This document shows, one piece after another, positions 1-7,017 of a stretch of 44,421 nt of DNA. Position numbers and translations under genes: made by a program. The notes under the pieces are model-generated. The model was not told the DNA's origin. It ran no database searches and worked only from the letters and a program-made list of their open reading frames with translations. This stretch comes from Lachnospiraceae bacterium (GTDB taxonomy: Bacteria; Bacillota; Clostridia; Lachnospirales; Lachnospiraceae): assembly GCA_009774245.1 (NCBI GenBank), contig VSNM01000045.1, forward strand, positions 1-44,421. The letters are read 5' to 3'. Numbering within the stretch: the stretch's first letter is position 1; each line of letters begins with the position of its first letter.

Positions 1-85
1 GGCTCTGTTTTATGAGGTAAAAATTTAAAGAAAAGTCTGTAAAATCAATAATTTAGGACTTGACATTATAGGAAGGACAATAATA

Positions 86-520
86 ATGAAAATAAACATA
101 AAGAAATTAACGGAAACTGCAAAGATCCCAACAAGACAACACAAGGGTGATGCGGGGTATGATTTGTATGCAGATATTCAGGAACCAGTAACAATCGAAC
201 CACATACTACGAAATTTATAAAAACAGGAGTAGCAATTGAAATACCAGATGGATATTTTGGTGCAATATTTGCTAGAAGTGGACTTGCGACTGATTATGG
301 TTTACGTCCTGCAAATTGTGTAGGGGTATGTGATTCTAATTATAGAGGAGAATATAAGGTTGCATTACATAATGATTCTGCGATTGCAAGAATTGTGTAT
401 CCAAAAGATAGAATAGCCCAACTTATAGTAATGCCATATTTAAATGTGGAGTTTAATGAAGTAGATGAGTTGTCTGACACCGAGAGAGGAGATGGAGGAT
501 TTGGAAGTACGGGAAGATAA
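86..520 (+). CDS. dut: dUTP diphosphatase (dUTPase)
   Basis: This 144-residue protein hydrolyses dUTP to dUMP and pyrophosphate, keeping uracil out of DNA. The trimeric dUTPase motifs are visible in order: the GDAGYDL block near residue 22, the FARSGLA block near 67, the nucleotide-binding segment around GVCDSNYRGE near 85, the DRIAQLIV block near 107, and the glycine-rich tail RGDGGFGSTGR at the C-terminus. The length is normal for the family. The start follows a GGAAGGA ribosome binding site at 71-77. It sits directly upstream of an excisionase and an integrase, and its codon use is AT-rich like theirs, so I infer a mobile-element (phage or ICE) copy rather than the housekeeping gene. Confidence 0.95.
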   Translation: MKINIKKLTETAKIPTRQHKGDAGYDLYADIQEPVTIEPHTTKFIKTGVAIEIPDGYFGAIFARSGLATDYGLRPANCVGVCDSNYRGEYKVALHNDSAIARIVYPKDRIAQLIVMPYLNVEFNEVDELSDTERGDGGFGSTGR

Positions 521-722
521 AAAAGAAAAAACAATAGTTCCAATAAAGGATAAATTAAATTTGACCATTAAAGAGGCAGTTTTATATTCCAATATTGGAG
601 AGACAACCATAAGAAAATTATTGCGAGAAAAAGGCTGTCCGTTTTTGTTGAAAGTAGGAAATAAAAATTTAGTTAAACGGCGAGAATTTGAAAAATATAT
701 TAACGAGAAACACTATATATAA
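492..722 (+). CDS. xis: Tn916-type excisionase / small winged-helix DNA-binding protein
   Basis: This short basic protein of about 76 residues carries the Tn916 Xis-like pattern: LTIKEAVLYSNIGETTIRKL (a helix-turn-helix), then a strand with KVGNKNLVKRREFEKYI. Excisionases of this family bend the element ends and steer the adjacent integrase towards excision. The start is uncertain. An upstream in-frame ATG lies at 465 inside dut. I prefer the ATG at 492, or a TTG at 501, because the family is usually about 65-75 residues. The gene overlaps the end of dut by 29 bases, so translational coupling is likely. The integrase follows 84 bases downstream behind a hairpin. Confidence 0.82.
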   Translation: MEDLEVREDKKEKTIVPIKDKLNLTIKEAVLYSNIGETTIRKLLREKGCPFLLKVGNKNLVKRREFEKYINEKHYI

Positions 723-729
723 TTTACAA

Positions 730-780
730 AAAAGTCCTTATGTGCTATCATATTACAATAATAACATATAAGGACTTTTC
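730..780 (+). terminator. Hairpin with T-run between excisionase and integrase genes
   Basis: Twelve-base arms AAAAGTCCTTAT (730-741) and ATAAGGACTTTT (768-779) are perfectly complementary around a 26-base AT-rich loop. The hairpin ends in a T-run. It lies just after the excisionase stop and before the integrase ribosome binding site (AAAGGAG, 794-800). It therefore looks like an intrinsic terminator or attenuator limiting integrase expression. A DNA-level role as an integrase or excisionase arm-binding site is also possible. Confidence 0.6.
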
Positions 781-806
781 CATCTATATTCAGAAAGGAG
801 AAAATT

Positions 807-2087
807 GTGGGTAAGAATTTAAATGGAAAGGAAATTGGACATGGCATTATCCAAAAAAAGGATGGCCGATATGAAGCTAGATATATAGACAGGTTTGGGA
901 AAAGAAAATCTATATCTGGTTCTGATTTGAAAGATGTTAAAAAAAGACTAAATGAAGCCATATATGAAAATGAAAAAGAAATTAATATCAAAGATAACAT
1001 AAGGCTTGATGATTGGTATTTAAAATGGATGAATGTGTATAAATATGAAATGATAAGAGAAAATACAAAACGATGTTATAACCAATTGTATTATCATCAT
1101 ATATCGCCATATTTGGGAAATATGTTTTTGAAAGATATTACGCAATTGAATATTCGTGAGCTTATAAAAAGACTGGATAAAGAAGGATACGGCTATCAAG
1201 TAAAAAATAAGGCCAAAGTATTATTGGTTGATATTTTTAACAAAGCTATGATAGATGAGTTTGTACACAAAAATCCAGCAAAGGGAATACAAGTAAGACA
1301 TGATGAGAGTAAAGAAATAAGAGTGCTATCTGAAGAGGAGCAGATTTTATTTTTTGACTGTTGCAAAGGAACTTTTTATGACAATTTTTTCATCACAGCA
1401 GTTACAACTGGAATGAGAATAGGCGAGCTTGCTGCTCTTCGTTGGAAGGATATTGATTTAGACAATAAAATTATACATGTTAGGCGCACACTTGTTTATC
1501 AAAAATACGAAGACGATGAGTGTAAAACTTTCCATTTGGAATTACCGAAAACCAAAACAAGTATTCGGGATATACCTATTAACAGACAATGTGAGACTGC
1601 ATTAAAGAAGCAATATATACAGAAAAATGTAATTGCTGATAAGGCTCCCGATGAGAAAAAAGTAGAAAAAGAATTTTTGGATTTGCTTTTTACTACAAAA
1701 TTTAATACTCCATTAAATGCACAAATTATATCAGATGCTATTGATAAGATTATAAAAGAAATAAATTTAATGAGAGATGTTACTAATGAAATGGATACTT
1801 TTTCTTGTCATTGCTTTAGACATACATTTGCGACCAGATGTTTTGAAGCAGGGATACAACCCAAAACTGTACAAAATTATTTGGGACATGCAACATTGCA
1901 GATGACTATGGACTTGTATACACATGTATTAAAAGAACATCAGATTTCAGAGATGGATAAGCTTGAGAATAATCTGGAGCTAATTAACGAAAAATCAGAA
2001 AGTCTTATAGATCAACAATTTGACGACCAGCATGATAAAAATAAAAATATAATTCGTTTTGCTGGAGACAGAATGGTGGCAAAATGA
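807..2087 (+). CDS. int: Tyrosine site-specific recombinase (integrase)
   Basis: This 426-residue integrase of the Tn916/phage type would integrate and excise the mobile element. The N-terminus (residues 1-60) is the AP2-like arm-binding domain, with KKDGRYEARY and FGKRKSISG. Residues about 65-165 form the SAM-like core-binding domain. The catalytic domain has Arg204 (TGMRIGEL), a lysine in LPKTKTS near 250, the HxxR pair at His335/Arg338, His361 (LGHATLQ) and the nucleophile Tyr371 (DLYTH). All catalytic residues are present, so it should be active. The start is GTG at 807, behind AAAGGAG at 794-800. It is the last gene of the element, and the chromosomal junction is expected just downstream. 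Confidence 0.95.
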   Translation: MGKNLNGKEIGHGIIQKKDGRYEARYIDRFGKRKSISGSDLKDVKKRLNEAIYENEKEINIKDNIRLDDWYLKWMNVYKYEMIRENTKRCYNQLYYHHISPYLGNMFLKDITQLNIRELIKRLDKEGYGYQVKNKAKVLLVDIFNKAMIDEFVHKNPAKGIQVRHDESKEIRVLSEEEQILFFDCCKGTFYDNFFITAVTTGMRIGELAALRWKDIDLDNKIIHVRRTLVYQKYEDDECKTFHLELPKTKTSIRDIPINRQCETALKKQYIQKNVIADKAPDEKKVEKEFLDLLFTTKFNTPLNAQIISDAIDKIIKEINLMRDVTNEMDTFSCHCFRHTFATRCFEAGIQPKTVQNYLGHATLQMTMDLYTHVLKEHQISEMDKLENNLELINEKSESLIDQQFDDQHDKNKNIIRFAGDRMVAK

Positions 2088-2304
2088 AAACTAATGGAGA
2101 CAAAAATGATGGAATGTAGTAAAATCAAGGGTTTAATAACATATAAAGGCTGTTTTCTGATATACTTACTACGTCTACCAGGCGACGCCATATGAGTGGT
2201 AGGAAAGGTTAAGTCTTTAAAAGGTATTGCCGAACTGCCTGAAAAATGATAAAGTAATAGGAACAGACAGAACGGAGGCTCAGTAATGGATGAGGAGAGA
2301 GACG
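2088..2304 (+). other. Intergenic junction downstream of integrase; possible att site and promoter
   Basis: This 217-base gap should contain the chromosome/element junction, because integrase genes usually lie next to the attachment site. The core cannot be defined, since the other element end lies outside the window. A weak promoter-like pair, TAACAT (2137-2142) and TATACT (2161-2166) with an 18-base spacer, could drive the two genes that follow. The remainder (2167-2273) holds no open frame and no family of structured RNA that I recognise. Confidence 0.35.
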
Positions 2305-2670
2305 ATGGAATTTAGAGAGAGAAAGCGGTGGTTGTTTTTGGGGCTGCCATTTACTTTTACAGTATATACGGTCAAAGAGGATGTCATCACAGTTAACACA
2401 GGTTTTTTCAACAGGGAAGAAAACGACTGTTATATGTACAAGGTGCAGGACGTGACACTCAAAAACTCACTGATCGAGAGAATATTTGGACTTGGGACGG
2501 TCGTGTGCCACACGGGCGACGTTACCAGTCCGCTGTTGTTGATTCAGCATATTAAAAACGCGAAGGCTGTGAAACAGTTTATCCTGGAAAAGTCCGAGGA
2601 GGACAGGAGAAAACGCCGCACGCTGAACACGCTTGATATCGGAGCAGTCGAGGTAGATGATGTCGAGTAG
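2305..2670 (+). CDS. Small bacterial PH-domain protein
   Basis: This 121-residue protein resembles the short bacterial Pleckstrin-homology family (bPH_2, YdbS/YdbT type). It has a basic start (MEFRERKRW), a hydrophobic stretch LFLGLPFTFTVYTV, then beta-strand segments including TVNTGFFNREENDCYMYKV and GTVVCHTGD, and a C-terminal amphipathic helix. The role of these proteins is unknown. The start at 2305 has AGGAG at 2293-2297 with seven bases of spacing. An in-frame ATG at 2290 is a weaker choice. Its end overlaps the start of the carboxypeptidase gene by 14 bases, so the two are probably co-translated. Confidence 0.7.
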   Translation: MEFRERKRWLFLGLPFTFTVYTVKEDVITVNTGFFNREENDCYMYKVQDVTLKNSLIERIFGLGTVVCHTGDVTSPLLLIQHIKNAKAVKQFILEKSEEDRRKRRTLNTLDIGAVEVDDVE

Positions 2671-4114
2671 ATACAATAATGAAGATCAATACATAGCCCA
2701 GCCCAGCGCTGATGAGATTGCTGCGGTGTTGGGCACTTATTTGAAGGAAAATGGTGCCTCGGATGACGAGGCCGGCAGTCACGGCAGTGGGGAGATAACA
2801 AAGACCAAGGAGACAGGAAGTGAACGCGATCTGCGCAGACAACAACGGCTGCAGGAGATGCGGCGCAGAAAAAAGCAGCAGGAGAGACTGCGCAGGCTGG
2901 TGGTGCCATGTGCTGTTGTTTTGGTGCTTTGTGTGATTTTTGCCGGAATAGGAATCAGAAGCCTGGTCAGAAGACAGTCGGGCAGGCAGCAGGTTACGCA
3001 AAACGAGACAGTCGGGGGAGAAACGGAGGCAGATCAGAGCGCTTTAGGTGGAATAGCTTTAGATGAACAAGCTTCAGATCAAAAAGCTTCAGATGAACAA
3101 ACTTCAGATGAGAAAGTTTTGGATAAGAAGGCATCAAATAAGGGTATTTTGTATGATGGCAGTCTAAATATAGCGGGCTGCGATCCCGGAGGCACTACTG
3201 CTGCGAGTATCAATGAGGAGATTACGCAGATCGCGGCGCTTTTTGTCCGCACCCTGGGCGGGCGGGGTAATGAGCCGCCGCTGAGTGCGGTCGCCGATGA
3301 GGCGACAGTATTGCCGGATCAGACGGTCCTGAGCGAAAACAGTATTTTTATCGACGTGGCGGCAGGGAGGATTATGGGGCAGAGAGATGCCGGAGTGCGT
3401 ATCAGTCCGGCTTCCATGACAAAGATTCTCACTGTGCTTGTGGCGGCGGAGCACATTACAGATCCGGACGATATCTTTGAGATCACACAGGATATCACGG
3501 ATTACAGCTATGTCAACAAATGCAGCAATGCCGGTTTTGACGTTGGGGAGAAGGTCACGGTACGCGATTTGTTTTATGGGACAGTGCTCCCTTCCGGAGC
3601 GGATGCGGCACTGGGACTTGCCATCTATGTCGCGGGTTCCCAGGAGGCGTTTGTTGAGCTGATGAATGAGAAGATCGATGCGCTTGGATTGTCCAGAACG
3701 TCTCATTTTACGAACTGTGTCGGCCTGTATGACGAGAATCATTACAGTACCGTTTATGACATTGCTGTCATGTTGAAGGCTGCCTGTGACAATAGTTTTT
3801 GCAGGGAGGTGCTGAATGCGCACACTTACACCACATCTGCCACAGAGCAGCATCCGGACGGAATCATTCTGTCAAACTGGTTTCTAAGAAGGATAGAGGA
3901 CAAGGATACCAACGGGGAGGTACTCTGCGCCAAGACCGGATTTGTGGAACAGTCCGGAAGCTGCGCGGCCAGTCTGAGTGTAGGGAATGATGGAAAGGAA
4001 TACATCTGCGTCACGGCGCACGCCAACAGCCCATGGCTGTGCATTTATGACCATGTGGCGTTGTGTCAGCAGTTTATGTCAGGGGAAGCGCAGCCGCCGG
4101 CCGGGGACGCGTGA
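2657..4114 (+). CDS. Membrane-tethered serine D-Ala-D-Ala carboxypeptidase (peptidase S11)
   Basis: This 485-residue penicillin-binding protein is expected to trim the terminal D-alanine from peptidoglycan stem peptides. The N-terminal 80 residues are charged and presumably cytoplasmic. One transmembrane helix (81-100) and an extended acidic, repetitive linker (about 130-165) then lead to the catalytic domain outside the cell. The active-site SxxK is Ser253-Met-Thr-Lys256 and the KTG is at 426-428. The SxN motif reads Ser313-Gly-Ala315, with alanine in place of the usual asparagine. The N-terminal anchor with a long cytoplasmic tail is unusual, as classic DacA/DacF enzymes are secreted with a C-terminal amphipathic anchor. 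GAGG at 2649-2652 supports the start. The 3' end overlaps the convergent gene by 49 bases. Confidence 0.9.
   Translation: MMSSRYNNEDQYIAQPSADEIAAVLGTYLKENGASDDEAGSHGSGEITKTKETGSERDLRRQQRLQEMRRRKKQQERLRRLVVPCAVVLVLCVIFAGIGIRSLVRRQSGRQQVTQNETVGGETEADQSALGGIALDEQASDQKASDEQTSDEKVLDKKASNKGILYDGSLNIAGCDPGGTTAASINEEITQIAALFVRTLGGRGNEPPLSAVADEATVLPDQTVLSENSIFIDVAAGRIMGQRDAGVRISPASMTKILTVLVAAEHITDPDDIFEITQDITDYSYVNKCSNAGFDVGEKVTVRDLFYGTVLPSGADAALGLAIYVAGSQEAFVELMNEKIDALGLSRTSHFTNCVGLYDENHYSTVYDIAVMLKAACDNSFCREVLNAHTYTTSATEQHPDGIILSNWFLRRIEDKDTNGEVLCAKTGFVEQSGSCAASLSVGNDGKEYICVTAHANSPWLCIYDHVALCQQFMSGEAQPPAGDA
3058..3144 (+). repeat. Degenerate in-frame repeat in the carboxypeptidase linker
   Basis: About six imperfect 15-base units with the theme CTTCAGATGAACAAG encode repeats of the type (L/A)SDEQ/K in the extracellular linker. 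The stretch is richer in A than the flanking catalytic-domain sequence. It probably changes length by slippage. Confidence 0.65.
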
Positions 4115-4539
4115 TCGGTCAGAATCCGTTCAAACAGGAGTCCGGCAAGAAACCAGAAAGGGAAATAGTCGATACGAATCAGTCCGTTTATGTGCCAGTG
4201 GTGGCGTCTGTAGTTCCAGGGACACAGCTCATGTGTTGCGAGGATACGCCCGCTGGCATATTCCGCGCCAAAGATTGACAGGGCATAGACTGTGCCGCGC
4301 ACGATCAGATGACAGTGCCTGAACAGTGAAAATACCGGCTTGAAAAAGGCCGCACTGCCGTAGATCGGGAACATCCACAGGGAGGTTTGTCCGACGAGGG
4401 GCAGTTCGCGCCGCCTCAGCGCACCGAGTGCGGTGAAGGTGATTTCCATGCACCAGCCGATCGTGCCGCATTTGATAAAATTTTTTGCGAGATTGCGGAT
4501 GCAATCATAAAAAGGTAAAGGAATTTTCGGTTTTCTCAT
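4066..4539 (-). CDS. CmpB-like multi-pass membrane protein (ABC-transporter type IV family)
   Basis: This 157-residue hydrophobic protein matches the CmpB-like membrane family (putative ABC-transporter type IV). It has a GWCMEITFTA helix, then the conserved LPLVGQTSLWMFPIYG block, a basic loop, and the WNYRRHHWHINGLIR motif before the last helix. Its function is not established. The start codon lies in the loop of a long inverted repeat (4512-4570). A four-codon upstream frame precedes it, whose TGA overlaps this ATG. A stop codon upstream in frame leaves no alternative start. It follows the DUF5050 gene on the same strand, and its 3' end runs 49 bases into the convergent carboxypeptidase gene. 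Confidence 0.8.
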   Translation of the reverse strand: MRKPKIPLPFYDCIRNLAKNFIKCGTIGWCMEITFTALGALRRRELPLVGQTSLWMFPIYGSAAFFKPVFSLFRHCHLIVRGTVYALSIFGAEYASGRILATHELCPWNYRRHHWHINGLIRIDYFPFWFLAGLLFERILTDHASPAGGCASPDINC

Positions 4540-4570
4540 GCTATCAGCATAACCGGATTTCCTTTACCTT
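4512..4570 (-). promoter_or_regulatory. Long hairpin and upstream mini-ORF at the CmpB-like gene start
   Basis: The 12-base arms AAGGTAAAGGAA and TTCCTTTACCTT are perfectly complementary, with a second inner stem CGGTT/AACCG. Read on the minus strand, the 5' arm holds the only purine-rich ribosome-binding candidate, AAAGGAA. This is followed eight bases later by the frame ATG CTG ATA GCA TGA, whose stop overlaps the CmpB ATG as ATGA. The gene may therefore be translated by coupling to this mini-ORF. The hairpin may also terminate the upstream DUF5050 transcript. Confidence 0.6.
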
Positions 4571-4596
4571 ATTCAGTCTTTACGTGAATTGTTACG

Positions 4597-5631
4597 TTAA
4601 TTCTTGCCGATCTCCGCGATGGCAGCCTGTGAGGCCCGGTCGAATGTTGTTACGGATACAGGGCCGGAGACTGGTGTCTTGTACACGGGCGTGTCGCTTC
4701 CAAACTGTGTGAAGTACACATATTGCGAGGTCGCGTTGATATTGCTGTAGGCGCCATCGGCGACTACCTCCATGTCAGAGCCGTCGCGACGGATGCGTTT
4801 CAGCTGGGGTGAACTGCCCGAGGTCTGATAATAGATATAGCTGTCCGTCACATTGATCAGGTCGATCCTGCCGGTATCGAGCAGTGTCTTGCTGCCGTCG
4901 GTGGTGTTGAGGCTGATCAGCGAGTAGTTGTCATGAATGTCAATACCATAGACGGTGTTGCCCTCGATAATGGGCATATACACATCCTCAGCGAGTACCT
5001 GGCGCGAGGTGTTGGTCCGCAGGTCAAGTGCCATCAGGTGCAGGTTTTCCTCATTGTTCAGATAGTAGAAGGTAGAGTTCTGTACACTGACAGGAAGGAT
5101 GTCGAGCTGCAGGAGCGTCTCTTTGGTCTTGCCGTCCGTCGATACCTTTTTCAGGGATACCTCATCGGAAGAGCAGGTGTAGTATACATCGTTGTCCGCG
5201 AGCAGGACGTATTTGCCGATCACGCGGTCAAGGCAGAGGGCGTCGTTGGATTTGTTTTTATTCACGCGGTAGACGCCTGTCGTGCTGAGCACAAAACCAA
5301 GTCCGGAGCCGCTGCCGGAGCCTCCCTGGTAGTAGTACAGATACTTGCTGTCTGCGTTGATGCTTGACACTTCTGTGTAAGCGATTTTTTCCATCTCGGA
5401 TTCATCCGGCCGCATCCGGTAGAGCGAAGAGGAATCGTATGCGTTTGCGAAGTAGACGTATCCGTCATTTTCACAGAAAAGTCCATTGTTATAGAGATTT
5501 CCGGCAGTATTCCCGACGGTTCCGGCCGGATTTTGCGGAACCCTGTCGGAGAGATACTTAAAGACTGCCAGGCCGGCGATGATCAGCACGGCGCATACGA
5601 TACAGACGATGGTGATAACTTTTTTTTTCAT
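4597..5631 (-). CDS. DUF5050-type membrane-anchored beta-propeller protein
   Basis: This 344-residue protein has an N-terminal signal anchor (MKKKVITIVC then a hydrophobic stretch to about residue 26) and an extracellular domain of repeated strands. The repeats follow the theme GYVYFAN...SLYRMRPDES, KYLYYY...GVYRVNK, DVYYTCS...LKKVSTDGK, TFYYLNN...LMALDLRT, SYIYYQT...LKRIRRDGS and QYVYFTQ...VYKTPVSG. This is the pattern of DUF5050 propeller-like proteins, whose function is unknown; a scaffolding or sensing role at the cell surface is plausible. It starts at ATG 5631 and is divergent from pheA, with an AT-rich 181-base spacer. It is followed by the CmpB-like gene on the same strand. Confidence 0.75.
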   Translation of the reverse strand: MKKKVITIVCIVCAVLIIAGLAVFKYLSDRVPQNPAGTVGNTAGNLYNNGLFCENDGYVYFANAYDSSSLYRMRPDESEMEKIAYTEVSSINADSKYLYYYQGGSGSGSGLGFVLSTTGVYRVNKNKSNDALCLDRVIGKYVLLADNDVYYTCSSDEVSLKKVSTDGKTKETLLQLDILPVSVQNSTFYYLNNEENLHLMALDLRTNTSRQVLAEDVYMPIIEGNTVYGIDIHDNYSLISLNTTDGSKTLLDTGRIDLINVTDSYIYYQTSGSSPQLKRIRRDGSDMEVVADGAYSNINATSQYVYFTQFGSDTPVYKTPVSGPVSVTTFDRASQAAIAEIGKN

Positions 5632-5748
5632 AGTATTTCCCCCTATGTATATTGTGGTAGTGTGGTGGCTGTGCAGGTGTGCACAATGTAACGTATAATA
5701 ATATTATAAATAATTTTTGTGAAAAATGAAAGATTTCTGTATTATTTT

Positions 5749-5777
5749 TTTACAAACTTTATTTGATGTGCTATACT
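5749..5777 (+). promoter_or_regulatory. SigA-type promoter of pheA
   Basis: TTTACA at 5749-5754 and TATACT at 5772-5777 are separated by exactly 17 bases. They stand 36 bases ahead of the pheA start and just upstream of its ribosome binding site GGAGG (5800-5804). The spacer between the divergent genes is very AT-rich. Confidence 0.75.
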
Positions 5778-5812
5778 GAAAATAAAAGCAGGGATACAGG
5801 AGGACAAGTCGG

Positions 5813-6937
5813 ATGGATTTATCAGAACTCAGGGGAGCGCTTGACGGGATTGACCGTCAGATCGTGGAGCTCTATGAGAAACGCATGGAACTATGTGCCC
5901 AGGTGGCAGAATATAAGATCGAGACGGGGAAAAGAGTCTTTGACAAGGAGCGGGAGCAGCAGAAGCTCAAGGCAGTCAGCGAGCTGACGCACAATGAATT
6001 TAACGCGCAGGGCGTCAGGGATTTGTTTGAGCAGATCATGTCGATGAGCAGACTGCTTCAGTATCAGATGATAACGAGGCGCAATGGCGAGGGAAGGCTT
6101 TCATTTATCGAGATGGGGGAGATTGACAGCGTGCGGTGCAGGGTTGTGTTTCAGGGAGCCGAGGGAGCATACTCGCAGGCTGCGATGATGGAGTATTTTG
6201 GTGATGAGGTTGACAGCTTCAATGTCAATACGTTCCGGGACGCGATGCTTGCGATCGATGAGGGGAGCGCGGATTTTGCGGTGTTGCCGATCGAGAATTC
6301 GTCCGCGGGCATCGTGAGTGAGATCTATGATCTGCTCGTGGAGTTTGAGAACTATATCGTGGGGGAACAGATCATCCGGATTGAGCACTGCCTGATGGCG
6401 TCGCCGGGCACGAAGCTCGGGGATATCAGGACAGTGTACTCCCATCCGCAGTCGCTGATGCAGAGCTCACACTATCTGCTCGAGACAGGCTGGCAGCAGA
6501 TCAGCATGAAAAATAATGCCTTTGCTGCAAAGAAGGTCGCGGATGACAGGGACCGGACGCAGGCGGCGATCGCAAGTGAGACGGCGGCCAAGATCTATGG
6601 GCTGGACATCCTCAGGAGAGGGGTAAATGACTTAAAGGACAACTCGACGCGTTTTATCATTGTCACCAATCAGAAGGTGTTTGCGAAGAAGGCAGCCAAG
6701 ATCAGTCTGTGTTTTGAGGTCAATCATGAGAGCGGCGCACTTTACCATGCGCTTTCCCATCTGATGTACAACGGACTGAATGTGACTAAGATCGAGTCGA
6801 GGCCGATCGCGGGAAGAAACTGGGAATATCGGTTTTTTCTGGATTTTGAGGGGAATCTCACCGACAGTGCAGTCCGGAACGCGCTCAGGGGACTGCGTGA
6901 GGAGACGCACAATATGAAGATACTCGGAAATTACTGA
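5813..6937 (+). CDS. pheA: Bifunctional chorismate mutase / prephenate dehydratase (P-protein)
   Basis: This enzyme converts chorismate to prephenate and then to phenylpyruvate in phenylalanine synthesis. Residues 1-85 are an AroQ-type chorismate mutase (LRGALDGIDRQIVELYEKR, then KRVFDKEREQ). Residues about 108-290 are the prephenate dehydratase domain, beginning VVFQGAEGAYS and ending in the catalytic TRF of NSTRFIIV. Residues about 295-370 are the regulatory ACT domain, with the phenylalanine-binding GALYHAL and ESRP motifs. The 374-residue length is typical, and feedback inhibition by phenylalanine is expected. GGAGG at 5800-5804 fixes the start. An 80-base gap separates it from the following phosphatase gene. 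Confidence 0.96.
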   Translation: MDLSELRGALDGIDRQIVELYEKRMELCAQVAEYKIETGKRVFDKEREQQKLKAVSELTHNEFNAQGVRDLFEQIMSMSRLLQYQMITRRNGEGRLSFIEMGEIDSVRCRVVFQGAEGAYSQAAMMEYFGDEVDSFNVNTFRDAMLAIDEGSADFAVLPIENSSAGIVSEIYDLLVEFENYIVGEQIIRIEHCLMASPGTKLGDIRTVYSHPQSLMQSSHYLLETGWQQISMKNNAFAAKKVADDRDRTQAAIASETAAKIYGLDILRRGVNDLKDNSTRFIIVTNQKVFAKKAAKISLCFEVNHESGALYHALSHLMYNGLNVTKIESRPIAGRNWEYRFFLDFEGNLTDSAVRNALRGLREETHNMKILGNY

Positions 6938-7017
6938 TCAAAATTATTGACTTATAAGATAAATTGGATAAGAATCAGATAAGAATAGGGATACTTTTTA
7001 GGGGAAGAGGTGTAACT

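Noticed and set aside
60..88. A perfect TTGACA (60-65) as the -35 box of a dut promoter
   Set aside because: With 17-base spacing the -10 box would fall on the dut start codon, and no TATAAT-like sequence is there.
761..2160. Similar strings ATAACATATAAGGAC (near 761) and ATAACATATAAAGGC (near 2137) as the two attachment-site cores
   Set aside because: The first lies inside the element between xis and int and is explained as a hairpin arm, so it cannot be an element end. They might instead be integrase arm-binding sites.
2167..2304. RNase P RNA fragment or riboswitch after the integrase
   Set aside because: A short GACAGAACGGAGGCTC string recalls the RNase P 3' motif, but none of the other conserved regions are present.
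4933..5367. A 144-codon open frame opposite the DUF5050 gene
   Set aside because: The minus strand shows a coherent signal anchor and propeller repeats. The plus frame shows no motif and no ribosome binding site.
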